Of a stretch of DNA of 64,000 nucleotides, positions 55,976 to 64,000 are shown piece by piece. The stretch is taken from NCBI GenBank assembly GCA_963971535.1, contig OZ020591.1, positions 15,017,623 through 15,081,622 of the forward strand, given 5' to 3'. Position 1 is the stretch's first letter, and each line of letters begins with the position of its first letter. Under the pieces are notes generated by a model, which saw nothing but the letters and a program-made list of their open reading frames with translations, was not told the origin of the DNA and did not search any database. The translations under genes and the position numbers were made by a program. The DNA is from Notolepis coatsorum (Eukaryota > Chordata > Actinopteri > Aulopiformes > Paralepididae).

Positions 55976-56366
55976 AACTATAGAGGCCATAACCACAGTA
56001 TTACATATACTCTTGTTAGCTTTATGAGGCTACATCAACACGCTCCTATGAGTGCAGCATGTTAGCTTTATGAGGCTACATCAACATCCTATGAGTGCAG
56101 CTATAATGTTAGCTTTATGAGGCTACATCAACATGCAGGCTCCTATGAGTGCAGCTAATGTTATGAGGCTCTGCCCCCCCTCCACTCCTCTAACACCCAC
56201 CTCGCTCTGCCCCCCCCTCCACTCCTCTAACATTTTATTTATAAATTTTATTATTATTATTTATTTGTTGCCATTAAAATAATAGGCAAGCATAGGGCTA
56301 AAACATTTTCATAAACAATAATATAATTTTTTGTTATTTGGTTATAATAAGGTCTTTTCTATGCAT
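55976..56366. repeat. Short TATGAGGCTACATCAACA repeats and spacer
   Basis: Three imperfect units of GTTAGCTTTATGAGGCTACA with CTCCTATGAGTGCAGC (56015-56150) are followed by a doubled CTCTGCCCCCCCTCCACTCC block (56168-56230). An AT-rich spacer completes the interval. No gene is seen. Confidence 0.8.
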
Positions 56367-56450
56367 TTGTCTGATTGATTGATTGATTGATTGAAAGCTT
56401 TATTGACAGACTGCAGAGTGGGTACAGTACAGCTGTATTCACTTGTTGCG
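56367..56450 (-). mobile_element. L2 3' tail fragment
   Basis: GATTGATTGATTGATTGAAAG, then TTTATTGACAGACTGCAGAG and TGGGTACAGTACAGCT match the minus-strand L2 3' end. It is only about 80 bases long. Confidence 0.75.
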
Positions 56451-56529
56451 GTGGTCTCAACGGAACAATTTTGATTGACAGTCGATTCTGCCAATCACAC
56501 CGCTGTTGTGTGTGGGGGTGGCGTCGCTT

Positions 56530-57150
56530 GACTGAAACTTCGGCTCTGCCTCGGCAACCATTGCCGAGCCAGAGCCGGTTTATCTTTGGCGAGCCCGAGT
56601 CGGCTCTGCCCCGGCAACCATTGCCGTGCCAGAGCCGGTTTATCTTTGGCGAGCCCGAGTCGGCTCTGGCACGGCAAGCCGAGCCGGGCCAGAGCCGGTT
56701 TATCTTTGGCGAGCCCGAGTCGGCTCTGCCCCGGCAACCATTGCCGTGCCAGAGCCGGTTTATCTTTGGCGAGCCCGAGTCGGCTCTGGCACGGCAAGCC
56801 GAGCCGGGCCAGAGCCGGTTTATCTTTGGCGAGCCCGAGTCGGCTCTGCCCTGGCAAGCCGAGCCGGGCCAGAGCCGGTTTATCTTTGGCCAGCCCGAGT
56901 CGGCTCTGCCCCGGCAACCATTGCCGGGCCAGAGCCGGTTCATCTTTGGCGAGCCCGAGTCGGCTCTGGCACGGCAACCATTGCCGGGCCAGAGCCGGTT
57001 TAGCTTTGGCGAGCCCGAGTCGGCTCTGCCCCGGCAACCAGAGCCGGGCCAGAGCCGGTTTATCTTTGGCGAGCCCGAGTCGGTTCTGCCCCGGCAACCA
57101 TTACCGAGCCAGATCCGGCTCATCGTTGGCGTGCCGTGCCGGACATATGC
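56530..57150. repeat. 60 bp GC-rich minisatellite
   Basis: Ten units of exactly 60 bases: GAGCCGGTTTATCTTTGGCG, AGCCCGAGTCGGCTCTGCCC, CGGCAACCATTGCCGNGCCA. Two variants of the third part (ACCATTGCCG and AGCCGAGCCG) are mixed. Because 60 is a multiple of three and stops are absent, frames stay open on both strands for 200-300 codons; these are not genes. Confidence 0.95.
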
Positions 57151-58100
57151 CGAGTGTGCCGACCGGTAGCCGGAATTGGGCCGAGTATGCTGGCCACCTG
57201 GGTAGCGACCCTGGGATTTGGGTGATTGGTCAGCCGAGCTGTCACTCTGCACTCTACCAACCTGGGGCTGGCAGGCGACGCTATTGGTCGCACGAGTCCA
57301 GGGTTGGTAGAGGGGTGGGGGCAGGGGCTGACCTGTGGGAAGGTATAAGAGGGTGTTACACCTGAGGGTGCGCTCTCTTGGTGTATGGGAAGTTCAAATG
57401 GAGTTTACTAATTACAGGCAGAGGTGATGCATCCCTTGTATTGATAAATACAATATATTTATCAATTAACAAGTCTGAGTCCTCGTCTGCACCTTCCGAG
57501 TCTGAATGCAGTCAATGCTCGACTCCAAGTCCAAGTCTGAGTCATCAGTGCTCAAGTCCAAGTCGAGAGTCCTTTGTCTACCAGAAATAACAACATTATA
57601 CATTGTTTATTTCAGAGTGATGTTGTCTCTGTTTCCTATGTTGTCAAATCCACACACAGAGTTCACTTTATGCCTAGAGAATGTATGGTTTGGTTTCAAC
57701 TTTCAATACATGTAATGGCAATACAATCAATCTAATGTAATCATTATTTTAGCAAGATTCCATATCCACAAATCCAAATTGAATAAACGCTTATTTATTA
57801 TTTGAAAATGAAACCAAGCAAATCATGAAAACAATTTTCTCCTCTAAAAACAAGAAGACAATTAATAAGACAATTAATTTGTGCACCTCTTTTAATGTAT
57901 TTGTATGAGTGAACATTATTCTGGCTTTGTATATAATTTTTTGTAATCACTATGTGATAGTGATTGATTGACTTGAATGTTTTTTTTATTGAACTGTGTA
58001 TAATTAAGAAAATGAAAAAAAGGCCAAGAAGAAGACCAACTTCCGCTGCTGCTGCGAGGATGTCTTTATATATGTTGTTAAATATCTGCTGCTGTTTGAA
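57151..58100. other. Satellite flank and GAGTC-rich stretch
   Basis: GGCCACCTGGGTAGCG at 57192 is the inverse of the repeat start at 43800. A TATA-like GGTATAAGAGG lies at 57340. A GAGTC-type pentamer-rich stretch (57470-57575) resembles the hAT-like terminus at 43469. The rest is AT-rich with nothing recognised. Confidence 0.45.
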
Positions 58101-58478
58101 GTGTTATCGAGACAATGAAGACAACGAGTTGCAGACTGGACTCAAGTTTACTTGGTTGACATAGCGACGCTCATACATACTGGTGCACTCTTATATATTG
58201 TCCGGGTTGCACACCGGCATTATATGGTACCTACTGCATATCACTACATCCCCCCTGTTTAGCAGCATCGCCCCATATAATTAGCGGAACACTCTTATGT
58301 CAATAGTCCACTGAAATCACATCACCAAGTGCAAATCCTCCCCCTTATTTAGGTTTACATTCACCCCCCAAGACCATAATGATAACAAAGCACCAGAGTC
58401 CCCATGATGACCCAGCCTTGTGCTCCTGGTGTTGTTCTGGCCCTCTGTAGTGGGCACCTTCCGTGCAATAATGTGTGC

Positions 58479-61400
58479 TCAGGTCACATAGTCTTTGTAA
58501 AAATCTGGTCTGTTCACAACCCTCCCACATCTTGTGCGTCTTGGTCCTGGGCTATTGGGCACCTGTGTAGTACAGGGTGACATCGTAGGTGTTTCCGGTG
58601 GGTCACTCTGCATTGTAGGTGTTTCCGGTGGGCCCTCGTGGGTGTCCTCTTGAAGCTGTGGCACAGCAAAGTGTGTCTGTGTTGGACTTCTCTGCATCTG
58701 TGGGATGTATAGCTCACGCAGGTGGCTCCTGCACCGCCTGACCTGGTTGCCATTTGGTGTTTGTACAACATAGCTTCTTGGCTCAATGCATTTTTGTACA
58801 ATGATAGCTGGATGCCATGTCCCTCTATCCTTGTTCAGCACAGTCACATGCTGTCCGGGGCGGAGTGGGGGTAATTCTCTGCGGCAGCTGCGGTCGTGAT
58901 GCTCTTTTAGGTCCGCTGTTCTCTGTTCCATGTGAACCCTATGCTCCTCCCTGCCTGGCTCTGCCCGACTTGGCAGCAGGGTGGTGACAGGCCTCCCAAA
59001 TATCAATTCTGCTGGTGATGGCAGTTTACTGTCGATGGGCGTCGCTCTGACCTGTAGTAATGCCATCTGTAGATTGCCTCCCTGTTCCAGGGTTTTGGTC
59101 ACAATTGATTTGATGTGTCTCACGTGCCTTTCAATGAACCCATTGCTCTTTGGGTAATGGGGAGAGCTTGTGATGTGTTTGACTCCCCAGTCTGTTACAA
59201 ACCTTTGGAAGGCCTGCCCTGTGTACTGTGGCCCATTATCTGTTAGGATCTCGTCTACTCGGCCAAACAGTGACAGGTACATCTGCATTTTTTGTGCGAC
59301 TGCATGGCTAGACACATTAGGCATTTCATCCACCAGTGGATATTTGGAATACCTGTCCACAGTCAGAAGGAACTGGCGACCTTTGACCTCAAATAGATCA
59401 GAAGCGATAGACTGCCATGGTTTGGATGGTATGTGGTGTGGGTGGAGAGGTTCTTTTGGGTTTGCATCTTGATGTTCCACACACACTCTGCAGGATCTGC
59501 ACACCCTTTCGATGTCATCATTCATTTTGATCCAATAGACACTTTCTCTGGCAAGGCGACGCGTTTTCTCAATCCCTTGGTGGCCCACATGTAACTGTTT
59601 CAGGATGTCCTCAGTCATGGAGTCTGGGATGAGTACCTGTCTACCTTTGAATATGACTCCTGCTTCCATTGCGAGCTCATCCCTGAAGGACCAGTAAGCA
59701 CGCAGGTCCTTCGACAGGTCTTTGATGTGCTCTGGCCATCCTAGGTGAATGACTTCTTTGAGGGCATTAAGTTTGAGATCCCTCACTGTTTCTGTACGGA
59801 GAGCGTCCTGTTTCTCAGGGGAGAAGTTTATTAATGCAATGGCATATTGCTTCTGATCCTCGATCTCCATATCAACTCCATCAATGCGCTCATCTAGCTC
59901 TATGTCCCCATGGTTTTCTGGGTTTGGCAACCGGCTGAGGGTGTCTGCCAGGATCATTTGAGTACTGGGTCGGTACATGACTTCATAATTGTACCCTTGT
60001 GTCTTTATCAGCATGCGCTGGAGTCGTGGTGGTGCAGCATGCAGTGGTTTTGCACATATGGTCACGAGTGGTTTGTGGTCTGTTACCACGAGAAACGATT
60101 TCCCATATAGGTACGTGTGGTATCGCTGCATCCCATATACAATGGCTAGCATCTCTCGCTCTATATTATTGCTGTATCTTGACTGGCAGTCAGTCAGTGT
60201 CTTTGAGCCAAAGGCGATGGGCCTGTTGTTCTGCACCAAAGCAATGCCCAATCCCTTCTGTGATGCATCCACTTCAAGGGTTAAAGGTGTGTTTGGGTCA
60301 TAGTACTTCAGACATGCATGCTCGGTGACCGTAGACTTCAGGTCCTCGAAGCATTTCTGGTGGTCAGTGTCCCATATCCATGGAGCTTCGTTTTTTAGCA
60401 GCCCCCTCAAGGTGTGAGCCTTATCTGCAAACTTTGGTATATAGGGGGACAGGTATGTTAGCATTCCCATGAATCTGTGCAGATCATCTTTGTTTTGGGG
60501 TGTTGGCATGTGTTGTATGTCCCTGATCTTATCTGGGTCTGGCATGATGCCCTTGCCTGTGTACAGGTTGCAGAAGAAGGAAATGCTGCTTTGTTTTATG
60601 GTGCACTTGTCGCTGTTGAAAACAACACCTGCCTCGCCAGCTCGTTGCATCAGGTTGGTCAGGTTCTTGTCATGCTCTTCCTCGTTTGCTCCATATACTG
60701 CTATGTCATCAGCTATGCTGACCACACCTTGGAGCCCCTCTAGGATCTGGTCCATCTTGGCCTGGAAGAGGTCTTGAGACACACTCAGACCGAAGGGTAA
60801 GCGCTTCCAGCAATACCGGCCAAATGGAGTCCGGAATGTTGTTAGGAGTTGTGAGTCTTTATCCAGGTGTATAGACCAATACCCTGCTTTTGCGTCAAGC
60901 TTGCTAAATATTTTGGCATTAGCAAATTCTGGGTTTAATTCCTCCACAGTTGGAATTTTGTGTGGGCATCTCTTAAGGCTGGCATTCAGTTTTTGAGGAT
61001 CTAGGCATAGCCTAAGGGAGCCGTCTTTTTTCGTGCCGTACGTCAGACTGGAGCACCAGTCTGTGTGTTCTTCCATCTTTCTTATTACACCTTGCTCCAC
61101 CATTTTATCCAGCTCTGATTTTAGCTTGTCTTTGATGTGGATACTGCATTTCCGTGGTGGGTCAATGAAAGGTTCAGCATCCTTTTTCAAGAAGAGCTTA
61201 GCGGTTCCACTAAAATTGCCTAATTTATCAAACTGGTCTGGGTAAGCTTTCTTTAGCTCCGCAATGTTTGATATCCTCTTCAGTGGTTTCTGGCTGTTGT
61301 TAACCTTCTTGTTTACTGTATCAACATTGACAGTTAACAGGTTTAACAGCTCACTGGTTGGCAGTCCAACTACAGCTGGACCTGGCACATCCACAACATA

Positions 61401-62207
61401 GAACCTGGCATTGATCCATTGTGAGTCTTTGTACTGGCATGGAATGTCGATAGTACCCATACAGGGAATCTGATGACCACTGTATGCCGATAGCCTCCTG
61501 TAATTTTTCCTCGGCTTTTCCTGCGCACACGCATCCTTGCCATACATCTGTCTGAAGGTGCGTAGTGGAAGAGTATTGCCTGATGCCCCTGTGTCTATTT
61601 TTAGACGGAGTGTATGTCTGTGGCCTGGTAGGTCAGGTGGTCTCACGTTCAGTGTTGTGTATGCCTCTTCTCTGGGTGGCTTGCTCTCAATGCTGTGCAT
61701 GCACTTCTCACTGATGGTGATTGAGTAGAATTTTGTTTGGTACTCCCCTTCTTCATCAGCCTCTGTGCTGTCTATAGCATTGATATGGGACTCACCCCGC
61801 TTTCTGTGGTAACTCCTGGAGGCCTGTTGTCTGTCCTGTCTTTGTGGTGGTGGTGGAGACTTGCTTCTTTGGCTTTGACGGAAGCGTTGTTGTCCCTGCC
61901 GCCTGCTTTTCCTGCAGCACTTCGCCCAGTGGCCTCTGGTACCACAGGCAGAGCATTCATCGTTGAATGCAGGACATTGACGGGGTTTATGGCTCCTGCC
62001 ACAGTTTTGGCATATTCGCCCTCTGTCCACTGCATGTATTTTCTCACCATGTGACATACCCAGTTGGTGTAACTGTTCATTGCCTGCTGATAGGGCTTCA
62101 TATTTCCGCCCCTCTTGTAGCACCTCTTGTAGAGGATGGCCTTTGGGTTTGCTGTACAGGTCATTCCTCAGAGCATCGTGGGGTGTGCTGGCAATGATCA
62201 GCTCCAT
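58479..62207 (-). CDS. Gag-Pol polyprotein of the Ty3/Gypsy element (fossil)
   Basis: The 1242-codon frame contains, in order, two CCHC-type zinc knuckles (near residues 62-95), an aspartic protease (DTGASG near 205), reverse transcriptase (about 360-560), RNase H (about 640-760) and an integrase with zinc-binding N-terminus (about 880-930) and catalytic core (about 950-1110). A short C-terminal tail follows. Such polyproteins are cleaved by their own protease, and the enzymes copy and insert the element. The domain order RT-RNase H-integrase is that of Ty3/Gypsy and excludes Ty1/Copia. Confidence 0.85.
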   Translation of the reverse strand: MELIIASTPHDALRNDLYSKPKGHPLQEVLQEGRKYEALSAGNEQLHQLGMSHGEKIHAVDRGRICQNCGRSHKPRQCPAFNDECSACGTRGHWAKCCRKSRRQGQQRFRQSQRSKSPPPPQRQDRQQASRSYHRKRGESHINAIDSTEADEEGEYQTKFYSITISEKCMHSIESKPPREEAYTTLNVRPPDLPGHRHTLRLKIDTGASGNTLPLRTFRQMYGKDACAQEKPRKNYRRLSAYSGHQIPCMGTIDIPCQYKDSQWINARFYVVDVPGPAVVGLPTSELLNLLTVNVDTVNKKVNNSQKPLKRISNIAELKKAYPDQFDKLGNFSGTAKLFLKKDAEPFIDPPRKCSIHIKDKLKSELDKMVEQGVIRKMEEHTDWCSSLTYGTKKDGSLRLCLDPQKLNASLKRCPHKIPTVEELNPEFANAKIFSKLDAKAGYWSIHLDKDSQLLTTFRTPFGRYCWKRLPFGLSVSQDLFQAKMDQILEGLQGVVSIADDIAVYGANEEEHDKNLTNLMQRAGEAGVVFNSDKCTIKQSSISFFCNLYTGKGIMPDPDKIRDIQHMPTPQNKDDLHRFMGMLTYLSPYIPKFADKAHTLRGLLKNEAPWIWDTDHQKCFEDLKSTVTEHACLKYYDPNTPLTLEVDASQKGLGIALVQNNRPIAFGSKTLTDCQSRYSNNIEREMLAIVYGMQRYHTYLYGKSFLVVTDHKPLVTICAKPLHAAPPRLQRMLIKTQGYNYEVMYRPSTQMILADTLSRLPNPENHGDIELDERIDGVDMEIEDQKQYAIALINFSPEKQDALRTETVRDLKLNALKEVIHLGWPEHIKDLSKDLRAYWSFRDELAMEAGVIFKGRQVLIPDSMTEDILKQLHVGHQGIEKTRRLARESVYWIKMNDDIERVCRSCRVCVEHQDANPKEPLHPHHIPSKPWQSIASDLFEVKGRQFLLTVDRYSKYPLVDEMPNVSSHAVAQKMQMYLSLFGRVDEILTDNGPQYTGQAFQRFVTDWGVKHITSSPHYPKSNGFIERHVRHIKSIVTKTLEQGGNLQMALLQVRATPIDSKLPSPAELIFGRPVTTLLPSRAEPGREEHRVHMEQRTADLKEHHDRSCRRELPPLRPGQHVTVLNKDRGTWHPAIIVQKCIEPRSYVVQTPNGNQVRRCRSHLRELYIPQMQRSPTQTHFAVPQLQEDTHEGPPETPTMQSDPPETPTMSPCTTQVPNSPGPRRTRCGRVVNRPDFYKDYVT

Positions 62208-62251
62208 TAAACGTTCATTGAGCTCTTCATCAATAAACTGGCATTTTTGAG

Positions 62252-62521
62252 CTATGTCCTGGCTCTGGTCACAAAATCATCAATGCTTTCGTCTGTTTTT
62301 TGTCTATATTGCATTAATTGTAGCCTATGGATTCTAAAGTTAACATTCAATTTTAACTGACCTTCATAGAATTCCCATAGTTTGGCTGGCTTTTTTTTGT
62401 CAGCCTCACTGAGTCCACTAGCATTCAGCCGTTTCAGTCCTTCATCTCCAATGCCACGACATATTTTTCGTGCCTGTTTAGCATCGTCCTCTATTTCCTC
62501 ATCTTCCAGGTAAAGAGACAT
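62252..62521 (-). CDS. Gag-like frame of the Ty3/Gypsy element (fossil)
   Basis: An 89-codon frame directly upstream of the pol frame is rich in charged helical residues (LWEFYEGQLKLNVNF, RQKTDESIDDFV), like the capsid part of Gypsy gag proteins. Gag and pol of this family may be expressed from separate frames. It belongs to the same element as the neighbouring polyprotein. Confidence 0.6.
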   Translation of the reverse strand: MSLYLEDEEIEDDAKQARKICRGIGDEGLKRLNASGLSEADKKKPAKLWEFYEGQLKLNVNFRIHRLQLMQYRQKTDESIDDFVTRART

Positions 62522-62986
62522 TTTTTGTTTAACGGCTCACGGCGACGTGATGAAGTGACGTCATCAGTTTGTGCCTCTCTGTATCGAAAACTTAGTCCAT
62601 TTCCGGGTTTTTTTCGGCGTGGCATTATGACGTGTCCTTGAAACTACACGCTACTTTTTATTTTGTCTTGATAAACCAATAAATGAATGAACCAGGATCA
62701 TTTCAATTCGATGCTAAATAAACTTTTACGCACGCGTAAAATGTGCCACATATAATTTTACATGCGTTACATTTTTATCAATATCTTGGTCATTTTTTGA
62801 GCTACAATGAAACGGAAACATTTGGGAGGAAGTGACGAAGGAGGCGGAAGTTTACTGCCAGAAAGGAACAGTTGAAGAAGTCTCCATGTGCGCAAAAAGT
62901 TTGTCTAAAAGATCATTTCTGTGGGACAACACCGTTTTTTCAGTAGTTGTAGTTTATAGTTAGTAGTTCGACTTGTATAGCAGTAG
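62522..62986. other. Right flank of the Ty3/Gypsy element
   Basis: About 460 bases with ACGTCA-type motifs near 62555 and 62625. No second LTR, primer-binding site or host gene could be identified. Confidence 0.45.
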
Positions 62987-63145
62987 TCAGGGCCGCCTCC
63001 GGGGGTGTGCGAGCAGTGCGGTCGCACAGGGCCTCGCGGGAAGGGGGGCCTCGAAAAAAAAATAAAAAATGTATTCATTTTGTTTATTATTTTTTTTTAT
63101 TTTTTTTTTATTTTTTTGCGAGGCCCCCCTTCCCGCGAGGCCCTT
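62987..63145. mobile_element. hAT-like hairpin MITE or terminus
   Basis: CAGGGCCGCCTCCGGGGGTG begins a hAT-style end. GGCCTCGCGGGAAGGGGGGC (63029-63050) faces its complement at 63119-63142 across an AT-rich loop of about 65 bases, so the sequence can fold back. No coding part or clear target duplication is seen. Confidence 0.5.
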
Positions 63146-63398
63146 TTTCATCACAGACCTAAAATCTAGTTTTGCTTATATGCTTATATATTTCACATTA
63201 GACACATTTGTAGAATGTGTCTGACTTCCTGCCTCTGCGGCTCTGCAGACTGCAGTTTTCCGGTTTCTGCGGATTTGCTGCTCTACAGATTTTAGGATAG
63301 TGTTTCCGGCCCGTCCGCCGACCGCCGTAATACCAAATAGAAGAAGAAGACACACGAGGTAGATAATTCAGCGCTATTCAGAGGAGCGAGGCGAGTGG

Positions 63399-63573
63399 AT
63401 GTCTTTTCAAAAGAAGGAGAAGAGAACTTGTGAGCAGATAAATCTGTTAGGCAGCAATACGCCGAAAGGTGTCCAGTCTGCCGGAAAGTACTCGAAGAAG
63501 AAGAAGAAGAAATTACACTGTGGGCCAAGAAAGTCTCCTTCCAACTTTACCATTGGCGCCGCGTTGATACTGC
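63399..63573 (+). CDS. Exon-like ORF of unknown gene
   Basis: An ATG at 63399 opens a lysine-rich frame (SFQKKEKRTCEQINLLG, then KYSKKKKKKLHCGP) that meets a good donor, TTATG then GTGAGT, at about 63574. The frame itself stays open to 63662. A GC-rich leader (63300-63320) precedes it, consistent with a first exon near a promoter. I do not recognise the product. It could equally be part of a repeat. Confidence 0.25.
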
Positions 63574-63706
63574 GTTATGGTGAGTCAACCTATGATTATA
63601 TTCCCGCCGTGGACCTGACCTATCTCTCTTTCTCTCTCTCTGGAGCCAAACTGGTCGACTAGCTAATATAGTACTACTAGTAGCTAACGGTGTGTGCCTG
63701 GTGAGA

Positions 63707-63779
63707 GCACCTGGCTGTATGTAGCCGCATAGCTTGCAGAACGCAGAAGCAAGCTATGCGGCTACATACAGCCAGGTGC
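63707..63779. repeat. Perfect 31 bp stem hairpin
   Basis: Arms 63707-63737 and 63749-63779 are perfect complements (GCACCTGGCTGTATGTAGCC ...) around an 11-base loop (AGAACGCAGAA). There are no mismatches. It could be a small foldback formed by template switching or, less likely, a small-RNA precursor. Bases 63780-64000 hold nothing I recognise. Confidence 0.9.
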
Positions 63780-64000
63780 CTGATTGAGCTAACTGTTAGC
63801 CAGTTAGCTGTTTAGCGTCAGCTGGGAACGTTCGTTTGATGCTATCAGTTAGCCTTGAGAATAGCAGGCCCTGGCACTCTGACTACGACATCATCTTTGA
63901 CAGAAGATGTAGTCGGGCCTGCACCATGACAAGGCTCTGGCCATAGCTTATTTGTCCCGACAGCGAGAGGCCTTTCGTCAACGTGGAGACCTGTGTTGCG

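Larger units (their letters stand above)
58248..62521 (-). mobile_element. Ty3/Gypsy LTR retroelement (fossil)
   Basis: A minus-strand Ty3/Gypsy element. A short gag-like frame (62252-62521) is followed by a long pol frame (58479-62207) and a purine-rich tract (58248-58262 on the minus strand), the usual second-strand primer site. Two matching LTRs could not be identified; a candidate LTR-like stretch with TG...CA ends lies at 58102-58247. The coding part looks close to whole, with at most about one break, so the insertion is relatively young. The arrangement resembles Mag-type elements, but the clade is not certain. Confidence 0.8.

Noticed and set aside
54295-55977. Direct repeats that could be mistaken for a CRISPR array
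   Set aside because: Units abut with no unique spacers, and the setting is a vertebrate genome, so these are minisatellites.
56359-57365. Several frames of 125-297 codons on both strands
   Set aside because: All are readings of the 60 bp satellite; frames open on both strands at once are a repeat artefact.
43469-57575. One large hAT element between the two GAGTC-rich stretches
   Set aside because: The ends are only similar in style. No matching terminal repeats or target duplication were found, and the interior is a mix of unrelated repeats.

Overview
The window looks like repeat-dense DNA from a teleost fish. The evidence is a fish-type multi-finger C2H2 zinc-finger gene with tandem acidic KEEQEEL blocks, short exons matching two vertebrate genes (ppp1r21 and a P/Q-type calcium channel cacna1a), and a typical fish set of mobile elements: L2, Rex1-like and L1/Tx1-like LINEs, DIRS elements, tRNA-derived SINEs, and hAT, piggyBac-like and hairpin MITEs. 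I cannot name the species. No bacterial-type gene, operon or CRISPR is present. Homology calls rest on motifs recognised by eye; no search was run.

Layout. 1-6478: a near-identical 3.3 kb tandem duplication, each copy holding two 0.7 kb tandem units with an exon-like stretch and the end of a DIRS element. 5163-10290: DIRS fossil with gag-like frames on the minus strand. 10668-11616: a piggyBac-like MITE. 11621-12810: a DIRS pol fossil. 13234-15337: the best host segment, with a candidate first exon of ppp1r21 on the minus strand and a zinc-finger gene diverging from it. 15898-33645: a nest of transposons. An old LINE 3' fragment was entered by an L1/Tx1 LINE, which was itself entered by a hAT MITE and a 5.6 kb piggyBac-like element carrying an L2. 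The same old LINE was also entered by a Rex1-like LINE (itself split by a young L2) and by another young L2. 35159-38899: two solo LTRs, each with its own 5 bp target duplication. 38942-41040: SINEs and LINE debris. 41375-43060: a second DIRS end whose recombinase region contains a minisatellite.

43469-45150: MITE ends, a hairpin MITE and a SINE head. 45159-45555: a C-terminal exon-like segment of a cacna1a-type channel on the minus strand. 46190-47745: G-rich VNTR with strand flips. 48308-49704: a long-TIR foldback element with an 11 bp target duplication and an empty-site paralogue beside it. 50130-57150: several minisatellites, duplicated exon-like blocks and LINE tails. 58248-62521: a Ty3/Gypsy fossil on the minus strand with a long open pol frame. 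62987-64000: a hairpin hAT-like end, an unrecognised exon-like ORF and a perfect 31 bp stem hairpin.

Host coding content is small: the zinc-finger gene, two exon-sized matches and a few unassigned exon-like stretches. Most of the window records serial insertion, tandem duplication and satellite expansion. The insertion order can be read directly from target duplications and split host elements.
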